NCBI GenBank assembly: GCA_037039685.1
Contig: JAWNGF010000006.1
Coordinates: 682,001 to 746,000 of the forward strand
Reading direction: 5' to 3'
DNA from: Ceratobasidium sp. AG-K
Lineage: Eukaryota > Basidiomycota > Agaricomycetes > Cantharellales > Ceratobasidiaceae
DNA: 64,000 nt
Shown: one piece after another, positions 24,776 through 38,115 of the stretch
Layout of the letters: every line of letters begins with the position of its first letter
Numbering within the stretch: position 1 is the stretch's first letter
Position numbers and translations under genes: made by a program
The notes under the pieces: model-generated
What the model was told of the DNA's origin: nothing
What the model saw: the letters and a program-made list of their open reading frames with translations, nothing else
Databases searched by the model: none

Positions 24776-27700
24776 ATGGAGAACCCAAATACATATATTC
24801 GTTTTCACTTCGGTGAACTGCGCTTAATTGGTCTCGTAACACTGCAGACAAACCTCTTGCTCATACGTGCAGTCGGTGAGAATAGATTTTTAATTATAAC
24901 TAGAGCCTGGGCTAACAGCAGGAATCGATGGCTTGGACCAGCTTGGCAGCTTGGACCATTACTTGCGTTTGAGCGACGGGAGCAGCTTCCTTACTGTAAG
25001 TCAATGATGTTCGTGACAGACTAAGCTGGTAGTTCCTCTGACATCATGCAGTTACTCAGGTCCCCGAGTCTGTGGCGGGCCAGGTGTTGGCTCAGCTAAT
25101 TGCAGATATACACAGGATTATGGAAGGTATCAACTCAAACACCGCACAAAAGTCAAGCGACGCGCCGCCGGACACTGAGGCTCTCCGAAAGGCCGTCAAC
25201 AGCGTTTTAGCAGCTGGATCAGCAAAGGATCTTGTTCAAGCCTTAGATCGTGTGGCCGACATAGCACATGCACTAATCGAGTTCATCATTAGTAGGCTTA
25301 CTTGCGAGAACCTTAGGTTGTCAACTGATTTTTTTTCCGTGTAGAAAACGCCGATCACCCCTTGGGCGGGGAACGAGGTGGGGCACCCATTTGTGTTGCA
25401 TACTTCATGGCTCAGGACCAATGGGCAGGTTTGATAAAAAACATTCGTGAGCACCTGGGGGACAATAGCAAACGAGAAGGTACGCTCTTGAGTTGCGCCG
25501 AGACGACTACCTGACTCTGTATGCGCCCTAATAGAATTAGCCAGCGATTTCGTCACACTTCTTAGCAGAGAACAAAGTATGGGTTCGATATTATACCTAC
25601 TTGTTGCCTAGTACTTACTGGTTATCACACGTTTCGTGGCAGAGTCGTCCGAGAGGGTTCTTGCTCTTGTACGGAAAGGTACAACTGCAATGCGATTTGT
25701 TTAAGTAACATAACTAACGTACTGCTCAGGAGATGACGCCGACAAGGAAGTTAAAGAGATGGTATCAAGCTTCATGTGTAAATATACTGCAATTTCATCC
25801 ACGAGAGTCACTTATGAATTCCCGGTAGGTATGGCCGGTGTTCTCCGTGTTGCGGAGAGCACCCAAACGCCATCAAAATTTACCATTTCCTACCCCTCTT
25901 TGGGAGAACTCGAGTTAAGCTGGCATGTGGTGGGTCCTCACGTTCTTCACACAGCGCCTCGCTTACCGTGGCCATCATCCAGCCTGAAGGGAAGCCGGAA
26001 AAATTCCTTTCGGCTCTAACACGCGTGGCAGGGGAGTATCGGAACCAAAACTTGGACCCAAGCAAGGGCCTTAACGACCAGGGGAACTGTCCGTCACACA
26101 TTGCTCATACTCCACATGATCGACTGGTGAGGGGTTCTGTATTGCTGTTGGCATTACGGCTGACTCGTCCCACGCGCAAGGCATTCCACGCTGGTTACTA
26201 CCTTTTGAGCCAGGGGTGGACCCCTTTTGACTCATGCAGCGCACGGACTATTGGGACTGTCGGGTTTCGCAAGGATTCGCAGACCTATCTCAGCCTAACT
26301 GACCCCGGGTAAGCTCAATGAGTTATGCACAGTTGGTTCGTGAGATTCATTTCTCAACCATTGTAGTCAGGGCCATGTCTTTGGAACTACCTTGCGAAAA
26401 GAGTTTATGAAAGGAGCCATCGTCCATGTTGAACGTGAGAGGTCATATATGCTATGCGGAGAGTTGACTTACTCTAACTGCGCGGTCACTGCGAAATAGA
26501 TTTGGAGAGACCAGCAGGTACTACTCAAGCTCAAATAGAGTCTTATCGAATTCCTTCTATTCGGGAGTTTGCCCGCGTTCGCTTACATACAGGCAACGAA
26601 GCCCCGAATACTTGTTATGTAGGACGTCCCCCACACGACAGTGGTGTGTTCGCCGATGACTTTATCAAGGTACGCATCGTATTTTTTTTTGCATTGCTAG
26701 CGTGCCAAGAGTAACGATCTGGATAGGTCGTCGACATTGTATCCTCCACCTGTTCGAGTTTGTTCCAGCTAGGAGCAGCGGAGTGCAAGGTTGCAATGGG
26801 TGACCTCAAGGCCACTAGCATGGTCGCATTCATGCGCGCGCTCCGAGGACATACAATGAAAAATTATAGGCAATGCCTGTAAGCACAATGCTAGTGTTCG
26901 TCGTAACAATATTCAAATCGGACCAATCCTAGCTCTGCCGCGTTCAACTTGAACACGCCTCTAGTAGATGACATCGAGAACAAATTCATCAAAAATCCAG
27001 AAGAGATCGCTCAGCGAGGTATCGAACTTGCGGCTCTCGGAGGCTTCGACAAGGTCACCTTTGACGGTGCATCGGATACTTATCCCTCGACACGTACGTC
27101 TTTATGTCGGCTTAACGTGGCTGAATAGTCACTAATCATAATCCATAAGCCCTGCTCAAGGAAAGTGAAAAAGAAGGGGCACCCGGGCTCCTTTCCCTCC
27201 CGGTCGCGTTGAAGCTGGTCCACAAGGCACATTCTGCCGGCCTTGTAACGTACTTCTCGGCCGGCTTCAAGGTCAAGCACATTGAGCCCGCTGTATTTTC
27301 GGGTGTCGACGGCATAGGTAGGAAATCCTGCCCCAATAATTTGCGCAATCGTCTAACATAAGTAATGATAGGTCTTGGCGGCGCTCAGGTACTACGGAGC
27401 ATGGATGCAACCTCTGGGATGCACGGGGAATATGTGAGTTTGCTGTCGGTACTGTCCAATGACATACGGCCTCATGCTGATGCGATCCACAAAATAGCAA
27501 GCGTTTCTTATCCCGGGGCTTATATCAAAACGTGATGAAGCGGCCAACTCGCCACGCGGCCAAGCCGCCCTGCTCCTCGCACGGCTGGACCAGATGTACT
27601 ACGAGGGTTCTATCAGCAGGGACACATTAGCACTCAGACACGAGCTATTCGAGCAGCTAATCATGGCCAACTATGTCCGAGAACCTCAAGGACTCCAAGA

Positions 27701-28352
27701 ATTGCTGGAAAAGGGGAAACCGATAATCAATCTGCCAGACGACTTTGGCGAAACGGCAGAAGAGCCTTGGAAGGCCCGAGCCAACCGGCTGTTGAATGCG
27801 GAAGATCCTCTCCTTCAAGAGTTCAACGCGGCGGAAGACTGGCGTACCTTTAAAGAGGCCCTCGAAGCAGGCCTGAATGATCATGCTCAGCAAAATACAC
27901 CGAGCACGCCACTAGCCCAGGACACTCGGGATGAAGGTATAGAAACTACGCCAAGGAGGTCAAAAGAATCGGACCCACCTTCGATCGATGGACGTATTCA
28001 TTCGTAAGCCATATAAGCCAATTTTCTGGGACATTCATCATGTGCTCAAACATTATCCAAGGCTTTTCATGACCCCGCAATGGCAAAACCTTCTCAGGGG
28101 GTATCATGACGATCTCGAGAATCCGGAGGATGATCCCAAACCACGTGTGAGTCATCGTGGTCTAGAGTCATTGGTTACCTGACGAGATGGGAATAGTTCT
28201 TTGCTGGCGAGATCAACGCGAGCTTAAAGTGTGCCCCGTTTGGCACCCAAAACTCTGTTGTCGTGTCGGATCTACGCAAGAAAGGGGCACATGAGATCCA
28301 TCACGCCCAGATTGCCAAGATCGATATCGAAAACTTTTTAAAATCAAAGTAA
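24776..28352 (+). pseudogene. Conserved multi-exon protein of unknown function, with apparent frameshifts
   Basis: Starts at ATG 24776 and ends at TAA 28350. A chain of exons reads sensibly: PESVAGQVLAQLIADIH, then GFRKDSQTYLSLTDPG, then CKVAMGDLKATSMVAFMRAL, then GLVTYFSAGFKVKHIEP and GVDGIGLGGAQVLRSMD, then KPYKPIFWDIHHVLKHYP, ending ENFLKSK. The Gly-rich VDGIG.GGAQ stretch resembles a phosphate-binding end of a TIM-barrel, but I cannot name the family. Frame continuity appears to break near 25930, 27935 and 28003, each needing a one-base change. It is therefore a recent pseudogene, a gene with errors in the assembly, or one with introns I did not resolve. Confidence 0.5.
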
Positions 28353-28823
28353 TTGGATGTCGCAATGTGTACGCACAGACAACCGCGATTCAAAATTGTC
28401 GGTCAAAATTGTCGGTGATACACATTGGTATATTGTTGAGAAAATGAGATGGAGAACCTGCTTGAAGGTATTTTCTTATGGCACAAGGCTATAAATCAGT
28501 TGCGCGTGCTCAAAAACAAATATATATGTTTGTCGATAAAAAAAAGCCAAAACACATATAAACACAGTAGTCAGTACGCTCGTTTGAAGCACTCAGAAGG
28601 TAGTTTGTGCGCGATTGCCACCGGGCTCTGGGGACTACAAGCATAATAAATAGTTAGCGTGTGCTCTATCGATTGCTGACACCTGCGATGCCCAACGCTC
28701 CCTTCAGAGTCCGCAAATGAATAAATCATCCTTCCCCGCACCTCACACCGTGGTGATCAAACCAGAGAGCTCTCACAGGTATTCCAACTTTTGCAGTGAC
28801 CGCTTCGTTTTACAAAAACGCTT
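28353..28823. other. Convergent 3' intergenic
   Basis: Lies between two convergent genes. A 13-bp unit CAAAATTGTCGGT is repeated twice in tandem at 28391-28416. Nothing else was recognised. Confidence 0.5.
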
Positions 28824-31800
28824 TTATGATACAACCAAATTGCTCTTTCTGTTTTGCTTACTCTTTCTATGCTGGGTGGGAGCTGACTTGGATTCTGGAT
28901 GGTATTGAAACCAGGGCGGCGTTTGTAGTGGGCGAAATAGTGGTGACAGAGCCGAATATGGCAAATTGATGACTCGAAGGTAAGCACTCGCGGCTCTAAG
29001 CACTCCTTGGGGATTCGCCAGGAGAGGCGCGATGGAGTCACGGGTGTCGTGCGTGTGCTTGACTCGGCTCTGAGGATAGCATCTTTTCCAATTCTTGCCA
29101 AGCAGTAGATCATGATAGTCAGCTTCAATCTTGCCGGTCGGACAGGACACTAGTGGGCTGGAGGGAAGGGGCAGAGAAGTACGTAGATCAGGGGGTACCC
29201 AGAATAATAGCTCTGACTCAGAGTTGACCATCCACCCGTCGTCCTTGATTATGCATCCGTCAAAGACTGCAGAGTTAGGGTTATCAGGTGTTGCTATGTC
29301 CCATAATCGTATTATACCATCTTCGGAGCCGGATATAACTTGTTTACCGGTAAGGGAAAAAGCAGCATGCTTGATCCTTCCTAGTTGACCCTGAATTACA
29401 CTGACAGCAGTCCCATTCTGAACATTCCAAACGCGGATTGTGGCATCGAGGGACGAAGAGACGATTTGGCTGCCATCAGGCGAGAAAATCACCGACCGAA
29501 TCCAGTGGGTGTGCCCGATAAATGGACCATATAATACCCTGCCATCTTCCGAGTCCCAGACTAGGATTGTCTGGTCGTTCGAGCCCGAGACAACTCGTCT
29601 TCCATCAAGTGAAAATGCCACGCAGTTAACACGGTTGCCATGCTTGTCAGACACCCAAATTGGGGCATTGCCATTGTGAGTATCCCACATTCGTATGGTT
29701 TGATCAGCTGAGCCGGAAACGATACGGTTACTAGTAATATTGGGTGAGAAAGCAATAGACATAACGACATCTGTGTGACCTTCAAAGGGGCCAGCAGCTG
29801 GCCTGCCAGTATCTGCATTCCATACTCGAATTGTGCGTCATCTGAACAAGAGGCTATATGCTGGCCATCGGGAGAAAATAATCCTGAGCGCACCCAGCCT
29901 GCGTGGCCTTCAAGAGGGCCAACGAGAGACGACCCAGTGTTTGCGTCCCATGCACGAATAGTACGATCATTGGAAGTCGAAACAATGCGGGCGTTATCAG
30001 GCGAGAATGCAACGGATGTAATTTCTTCGGTGTGGCCTTGAAGTGGTCCACAAATCAGCGTCCCGCCCATTATGTCCCTAACGTAAACCATGCAATCGCT
30101 TGAGCCTAACGCGGCACGTTGACAGTCTGCTGAGAACGCGATAGATCGGATAGCACCGGCCTTGGTGGTTGGGTTTCTTTTTAATACCAATTCCTGCGTT
30201 GCATCCCACGTGCGAATGGTACCATCAGCCGAGCCTGATATAATGCGCGTTCCGTCCACGGAGAAGCACACCGAGTTGACCCAGCCATAATGACCAATGA
30301 TGGGACCAGCCAGTAAATGACCATTACTCAAGTTCCACAAACAGATTGTGTGATCCCATGAGCCCGACACCAGTTTTGAACCGTCGGGGGAAAATGCGAC
30401 CGATGAAACGCTATGGGCGTGGCCTTTGAGAGGAGCCAACAACAGCGAGGCGCTATGAACTCCCCATACGTGGATTGTGCAGTCTCGTGAGCCAGATGCC
30501 AGACGCAAGCCATCTGGACAGAAAGCAATCGAATATATGCAGTCCGTATGTCCTGTGAGTGGCTGAACGATGGGAGTTCCTTGCCGCCAATCCCAGATAC
30601 GTACTGTAGAGTCATATCCTCCCGACGCTAACAGGTGGCCGCTTGGTGAGAAAGCAAGTGATGCAATTGTAGACCGATGCCCCTCAAGAGGCGTGCCCAA
30701 ATGAATGCCGTTGTCAGCATCCCACATTCGGATACTACAATCTTCAGAGCCAGATGCAAGTGTTGTACCGTCGGGCGAGAGCGCTACCACCAAAACCAAT
30801 CCAGTGTGGCCTCGGCAATGGTCGTGACCCAGTTTTCCAGAGCTCCATAGATAAATTTCTTGGCCCACACCACTTGACGCAACTCGAGAACCAGATTGGG
30901 AGAGTGCCAAGGACCACACCGAGCGATTGCTGTCTCCTGGTGGCCGCATGCGGATGTCACCTGTCAAAGTGTTCCATAAGACCACACCTGCATCACTCGC
31001 ACAGGAGACCATATGTTCCCCTTTACTCGGTTGGACTAATGCAAGAATGGGTACCCCAACGTCACATGTAGCGAGGGCAATCATTTTTTTGGTTGCGATC
31101 GCGCCACCCCGAAGCGCAAGGAGTCCTTTGGTTTGTAGCCAATAGTTTGCGCATATCCGACTATCGCTCAATACGAATGGCAAGGCCGATATATAAATAT
31201 GAGGTGTGCTGCGTGCGGCAGGACTTGCTGCAAATGAATAGACAAAGTTCCGCGCATCGTATGCCAAATGACGAATTTCATCAAAGCCGCCATCCTGCGC
31301 CGCAATGTCAGTCAAACGCTATTGCTTCTGTACGTACATCCACTCACCGGGACCCGGGCAAGTGCCTGGCCCAGTACACTCTCACAACGACCTATCTGCC
31401 CTGTCAAATTCAACACCTCCATCCAGAACAGCAAGTGATATTGCAAGAAGGTGTCGAGGAGAAGCATCAATTTAGGTGAGGGAGGGCATCGGATAAGGTG
31501 ATCACCCCAGTACCTACACGCATAGAAGAGTTCGGTTGAGACTGCCCTGTCGACTCGATCCTTGAGATCTGGCACGTCCTGATCAAATATATAGGACGAT
31601 TCGAGCCTGCATATGTTGAACCGCAGTGACCGGCCCATTATCTGGAAGCACAATTCGGCTAGGTAGGCGCTTTGTGTGGTCTCATCGCAGTGGAACCGTC
31701 CGGCACGCTGTTTGTCTAGCAAGAAGTCGGAAAACGATGCATGAAAGGTAGAGACCGCGCGTGCAGCGTCCGACACATACAGAACAGACTGGAGAGGAAA

Positions 31801-33673
31801 GAGCGCCATCTCTACCGCCCTAACGGGCACACCTAGAAGCGCGGCAAGCGCCAATACCGTTAGTGGCTCTCTGGCGCAGACCACTGACCAAAGTAAGCTG
31901 CGTCTCTGGGCTAGTTCCCCCTTTTCGAACTTTTTTTCGTCAAAGGCCTCTGCTAGGATAGCAACGTACAGGTCGTCAATGTCTTTGTAGCGTTTGTTTC
32001 TCCCACTTGGACGAAGTCGCAACAACCTGCGCAAACCCTGCCTGCGACTCATCGAGCCTATGCTAGGAGTAATGTATCGCACAGCTGTAGCAGCAAAGAT
32101 GAAAAGACTGTCTGCCCTGTCCGCAAGTGCATCGATCTCGGAGGATAAGACCTTCATCCGGGCGAGCGCCTGGGTGAGGTAGGACTTGATATCTGCCTGT
32201 ACGGGTGACCTCCCAATATCGTGAATTTGGAGAATGGAGCGCATGGCGCCATCCTTAGTCGTCGTGGGGCTGTCGATGGTAGTTTCGGGTCGACTAGTAA
32301 CAAAGAACTTGACAGGCAAGTTACCTGCATGTCGCAACAGTATATCCAGCATAGCCTTGGTTCCATCCACCTCCGTGCACTCGTCTAGAGCATCGATCAC
32401 TACCACCACGTTACCAGGCATTGCACTACCTATCGTTGCTAGTGGCTTCGAGATGAGGCGCTCGAACTGCGTGCCAATGCTTCGCCTTATAACGTCGGGG
32501 TCTTCATCAAGCACATTACACAGTCTCTGCCGGTATGGGTTCGAATATTGTCCGAGCTGGTATGCGATTGTGGGGACGATTTTGCTGACGTCTCGGCAAT
32601 CAGGTGAGTTGCGAGAACAAAAGAAGCTTGCACCCAGTCGTTTACGTGCCTGGAGCATCATGCACACGCTATAGGCGATCGTGGTCTTGCCGGTTCCAGA
32701 TATGCCGTTCAGCCAGTAGATCTTCCCTCCATTGTTTTCCCAAATCCAATCACGAACGCTGGCGAGCAATTCACGCCGTGTTTCCGGTGCGCATCCATCT
32801 CGCGTCGTGACTGTGGTGGAAAGAGGTGCGTTGTAGTATGCCTCGTGCGACGGTAAGAGGTCGTTGAGGCGAGCGTCCTATGTCCATCACATGCTCTCAA
32901 TTACTTCCAAGTCCAACAAGGGTAGAAGCGCGCACCAACTGTTGCTCTTGCACCTCGTCCCAAATGCTCAACGAAATATCGGCCTGGCAATCGTTTTAAG
33001 CTTTGGCCACAACGGTACTCCGCTATCACTCACCTGCAGGTGTTGGAACAGTGCTACTATCCTCAGGTAGCATTCAGCTACAATCTTCTCGTCTTGCTTT
33101 GACATGACCAATCGACTGGTTCGTGAGGGGTCCTGATGCAATTTAATATCACTTGTCTTTTCTGCGATGGATCTGCACGATAGCCCAATGAGTGATGATC
33201 AAGACGTCAAGTGACTTGCTCACTTTGCAACGTTGACAATCGAGGGTGATACATTCCGTGGGCGCGATTTGACGACGAGCTGTGATTTGAGCAAATTTGC
33301 CTGACTGGTCAAGTCTGACAGTAGCTCATCATATAGAGAGCAAGATTGTTCCCAGACCTAGTTGATTTAACCTATTCCTGTTGGTGACATAGATAAATTC
33401 GGTAATATACCTGCATACGAGCGATACATTCTTCCAATTCGCCGACAGCCGATCCTAGAGGAGGTAGCGCATATAGGCTTGCCTTGAGTCCTTTGAGCGC
33501 GGTTTTGAGCTCGAATACTCGCGCTTGAAGAGGAGTGCTTATATTCGACCGTGCGAGGGGTATGTCTGCTATTGAAGTAGCTTAATCAGTGGTTGGGTTT
33601 AGGGCCACATCCTTTCAAGTTACATACGACTGGGAAGCTGCTTAGCCTGCTGAGATCTTGATCTGAACGCCAT
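28824..33673 (-). CDS. NACHT-WD40 (NLR-like) protein, frameshifted in propeller
   Basis: Fungal STAND ATPase of the type linked to non-self recognition. Start is the ATG at 33673. N-terminal exons (several, to about 32880) give a helical region (ELKTALKGLKASLYALPP). The NACHT domain has Walker A GISGTGKTT near 32690 and Walker B VVVIDALDEC near 32400. An intron (about 31302-31345) links it to the C-terminal half, which carries 14 WD40 repeats, enough for two seven-bladed propellers. In the tenth repeat the frame shifts by one base between 29834 and 29835: SCSDDA must continue as an IRVW-type strand in another frame. After the shift the reading is clean to the stop at 28824. As sequenced, the product would lose the last four to five repeats. 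This may be an assembly indel. Confidence 0.8.
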
Positions 33674-34897
33674 CGTAACCCCCAATTCGATTGTGAACGG
33701 GGGGGGGGTAGAGTAGGAATGACTCGTGCTCACACGGTTGGTAGAAATAGCTGACGCGTCGATGGATTGGTTATCCTTGTGTGGTGGTCACGAGGGCTCT
33801 GTACTGCCTTCGGGCTCCCGCTTTCTGCTCCCCTGTAAACCCCGCCGGGTGGTCTCTTCTCTCTGAACCGTTTTGTTGAATCTGTCCGTATGACCGAGCA
33901 GTTCCCCCCATGGTGCGCATGTAGCACGTGGTAATCTCTTCTTAGGAAAAAAGTCGCGGGCACGAGGCCGAGTGGCAACCAAAGTGGAGAATTGAGCACC
34001 CGGAGAAGGAAGGAGGTGGTGTCGGAAATACCTTGCACGGTTAGAATACAGCAGGGGGTACAGCAGGTAAGCTTCATAGAGGAGTGAGCCTGCGAGGGAA
34101 CAGAGACAAATGTAAACATCACTGTATGTTATTTTACGTCGACGGGGGACGCATCTTTCCGTAAACTCCATATCATAGCGAGGCGTTATTTTCACTCTTG
34201 TGACGCATACATCGAGTCCATGGCAAGGATATATGTAGTCAGGCTATCCCGGTTACTGACTTGGAGATTGCACTGTGCTGAACGCTCTTCAGGATAATGT
34301 GCTTCATCTGCGCCGTCGCCTGCCATTTCGATGCTCCTCATTACGAGTGGATCACGCAAACCGATAAATGGTATCCGACATCTTGCAAGCTCCTATAAAA
34401 TCACTCAGGGTGACCTGGAACCTTGGGCGAGTGTACTAGCATATTCCAAAGGCGTAGACAGAGTCAAAGATAAAGTCACTCGAGCACGAATCGTAAGCCA
34501 GCCGTTCCGACTATAGTTTCGTGTGTGGATTTGTAACTTCCATGCGTCTAATTCGCACTTGGCTGATTAGATATATGAGCTGGAGCATAGATGTGATTTT
34601 TATATTTTTATGCTGTACTGTGTCTATCCATGAAATAGATTGAGAACGACGGGAAGATGAGGTTCGCGTATCTAAAAAAAATTGGGGTACCTGGAGGCGA
34701 ACACGTATCTCGACGCGTCACCCTCAACACCGTACCAACGTGAACACACAACCGCGGCAATAAACCCCAAAATCTCATCCCAATAAACAACAATCAGAGC
34801 CTCGATGGGAACAGTCAGCGGGCGCTAATCCTGAGACGACCACAAACGGCAACGGAAGCAAAAAGTCAGGGCACGCGGCAACGAGATTTCGACGACG
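33674..34897. other. Intergenic, divergent between NLR and CCCH genes
   Basis: Contains the promoters of both flanking genes. A run of ten G lies at about 33699-33708. Overlapping antisense frames (33730-34195) carry no motif. Bases 34828-34897 are the CCCH leader that recurs near paralogues 1 and 3 of the CxxCxGTGW family. Confidence 0.5.
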
Positions 34898-37800
34898 ATG
34901 AACCACCCAGCGCTGGCGGGATTCGACGACATGCAGCGACGGCGGAGTGTGCCTGTGATGAGCGCGGGCGATCTGGCCGAGATTTCGCGCGAGGAACATC
35001 GGGCCAAGTTCAAGCACAGTAAGCGGATACATGTAAAAAGACGGAGCTAATGGGAGCAGCCAAGTTGTGCTCGTTTTACCAAAAGGGCCAGTGCACGCGT
35101 ACGTTTGATGCTTGTGCGTTTTTGCACACGGATGATCCCGAGGTGATTGCGCGACTCGGAGGGGTCCCAGCCAAGTGCGTTTATCGTTGACGTCGGGGCG
35201 CATCTAACTTTTTTTTCAGTGCTCCCAACCCACATAACCGCCCTGCCTATGCCGATCCACACGTAAACCCGCGGGTGAATTCACTCACGGGTCGCCCGAG
35301 ACCGCGATTCCCTCCTGGGAGTCGTATCATGGGCATCGGCGTGCCTAAGCACAAGGACGAAGAAGTCGAGACCAAACGCACCGTCTGCCGGTTTTTCGCA
35401 AGTGGAATGTGCGAATACGGAAAAGACTGCCGGTTCCTGCATGTGGTTCCCGAGGTATGTCATCCCCTGGTGCTTTCCCCGCACTGACCCCCGCAGCCTC
35501 AGGATCGCGCCCAGCCCAGTCCCAAGTCTGCCACCAGTAAGTCCAATTAGGTCTATTAGACCGCGCTAATTCGCGTAGATACGATATGCCGCAACTATCC
35601 CGCGTGCACCTACGGCGACCGATGCGACTTTAAACACGACCTGGCCTCGCCCCGCGACTCGCCATTCTCCACCGCCTCGGCGCTTCCTCCATCCGTCAGC
35701 GCGCGTCCCAGTCCAGCCGTCATCGCGCGCCCCCTCGATGCGTTGCTCGAACCAAGTTTGGGCGAACGGCTCGGGCTGCTCGGCGAACGTCCCGGGTCGA
35801 GTGTGGTCGGCGACCGTCCGCGCAGACACGAACTCGCCCGTACGGCTAGTTTTGGAGAATTGCCGCGTCGAGAGACGGGCTTGTTGGAGGAACGCCGCTC
35901 GAGTCTACTAGTCGAGGAACGTCGGTCGAGTTTGTTGGAAGAGCGTCGGACGAGCTTGTTGAGCCAAAACGCCGCGCCGTCTCCGCTTGCCCGGTCCTCG
36001 TCGCTCAACCTAGCTGCCCCTGGTCCACTCACGTCTTTCGGGTCCATGTTGGGACTAGGACTGGAACGCGCCCATGCCAGTCAGCCTCATACACGCACCC
36101 ACACACCTATTCCGCGCGCTCCGAGCCCGAGTCCAACGCACATTGGCATTCCGCCGAGCCGGATCGTCCCGCACCCTGCTACCGTTCTAGCGCCCACCAG
36201 CGCCCTCGGATCATCGTTCCCATCCAACGGCCTGTCCCTCGGCAACAGCAACGGCGCCGGCCTCTCGCTCGGCCCGTTCCCCTCGAGTCTCGGCGCCCTA
36301 CCAGCCAGTACGACAGCCCCGGGCACCCCGATCCGCACACTCCCCCCACCCGGAAACGAGTACAGCGGCACGGGATGGCGTGTGGCTTCTCCCCTCCCAC
36401 CGCACCTCGCATCCGAACTTGTTGCCTCCCTCAGCGCCCCGGGAAGTCCACTCGCACTCGCTCCAGGCAGTCCGCTGGCCAATGCGTTCAACGACGGGTT
36501 CTTCCCCAGCGTCCCACCTGGTCCCGAACGCAAGGGGAGTGCACTGGGTCTAGGACTGGACCTTGCGTTGGAAAGCGAGGAAGAGGGCGATCCGATTCCG
36601 GTCGTGTCGTATGAAGAGTTTGGGTTTGAGCACGAGGGAGAGGACAAGGACGATGACGACAAGGAGAGGCCGAGGGGGTACAAGAGTGAGTCCGCCAGGC
36701 GATGTGGGGGTTGGTGCTGATCTTTCGTAGCTCTGCCGTGCAAGTTTTTTAATCCGCTTTTGGGGAGAGAGTGTCCTGCGGGTGACGAATGTAATTTGTG
36801 AGTCGCATGAACTGGGGGTGCTCACGGTGCTCATGGTGTTGGGGGATAGTATCCATGACAAGTTGTTTTCGAACGGGGCGACGGTTGGGGTGGCCAAGGA
36901 GAAGGAGGGCTCGCATCCGTTGTTTAGAAGTGAGTCCTTGTTTAAATTTTGCAGTCTGGTTTTATTTCGTGATCGTTTCGTTTTGTGGTCGAGTTGGTTT
37001 TATATTCCGTTGCGTTGATAGGCGGAGGGTGGAGGCAAAAGCGGACCTTTAATTTGGTCCCGTTCGATCTTGGCGCTTCTTTTGTTTCGATCCTCGATCG
37101 TTCCCCGCACTCTTCTTGTTCCTTGATCCTCGACGTATTGTCGATTTCGGTGCCTGCACTCTCGATTTTCACCAGGTCCTACCCTTGACGATTACTAACC
37201 ACTTGTCCAGCCCGCGAATGCAAATACTGGGCCGCTGGACGGTGCAACCAAGGTGACGAGTGTCCGTTTAAACACACGTACGGAGACGACGTTGAGCATG
37301 GGTTCGAGCCTGCAAATGGGCAGACTGAGTCGCGTGAGAATCCGTTTTGGCGCAGTAAGTCGGATGATGATTGATTGTGCTTGGCTGACTTGGGAATTCT
37401 TTTTGCGCCGCTTTGATTTGCCACGTATCACTCGACTCGACTTGGACCGGCCCAACTCATCCATTCAACCCAACCCAACCCATCCATCAATCCAACCTAA
37501 CCCATCCATCCGACTCGACCTAAACACACGACAGCCCGCCCATGCAAATGGTTCCAACAAGGCCAATGCCTCCGCGGCGACAGCTGCAACTATCTCCACA
37601 CACTCGACACGGCCGCCCCAGTCGTATGCAAATTCTACCCCACCCCCGGCTGTCGAAACGGTGCAGAGTGTCCGTTTGTGCACGCCGATGGAGGAGAGTA
37701 CGAAAATGACAGTGCAAATGCAAAGGAGTATGGGCGAGGGAACGCAACCGACTTTGGACGAAACGGGACGGCAGATTATGGACAGGAGGGCGGAAACGCG

Positions 37801-38115
37801 ACCGACTATGGAAACGCCGAGTACGGTGGAAACGGGACTGACTACGCACGAGACGAGTATCCTAATGCTACGGATTACGATTATGGCAAGAATATGGAAG
37901 ACGAGGATAGTGAGGATGATGTGATTTTCGAGCCGATGCGTGGTGCGCCGGGTGCGGGTGCTGCCATTGGGCCGAGCCAAGGCGGGCTGAGCATGGTGGG
38001 TTACAATTCTCTTGCTTGGGCTCGGACAGCACTAATCGGTTTGCAGTTGCTCTCCGGGCTCGCGCTCAACGGGCATGCCCAAGCCCAAGCCCAGGCCCAG
38101 GCCAAAGTCAACTAG
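34898..38115 (+). CDS. Seven-finger CCCH zinc-finger protein
   Basis: Probable RNA-binding protein. Start ATG at 34898 (MNHPALAGFDDMQRRR). In order the fingers are KLCSFYQKGQC..CAFLH, TVCRFFASGMC..CRFLH, TICRNYPACTYGDRCDFKH, then LPCKFFNPLLGREC..CN followed across an intron by IH, RECKYWAAGRC..CPFKH, RPCKWFQQGQC..CNYLH, and VVCKFYPTPGC..CPFVH. Between fingers three and four lies a long Ser/Pro/Leu-rich linker with tandem LEERRSSLL units (about 35880-35960) and an acidic end (EDKDDDDKERPRG). After the last finger come Asn/Gly/Tyr-Asp repeats (NATDYG type) and a C-terminal AQAQAQAQA coded by hexanucleotide repeats. About eight introns; the one at about 37359-37533 contains CCAACCCAT-like simple repeats. 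Reads open throughout. Confidence 0.82.

Noticed and set aside
35610..36743. Long minus frames antisense to the CCCH linker
   Set aside because: Shadow frames caused by GC-rich, low-complexity coding sequence.
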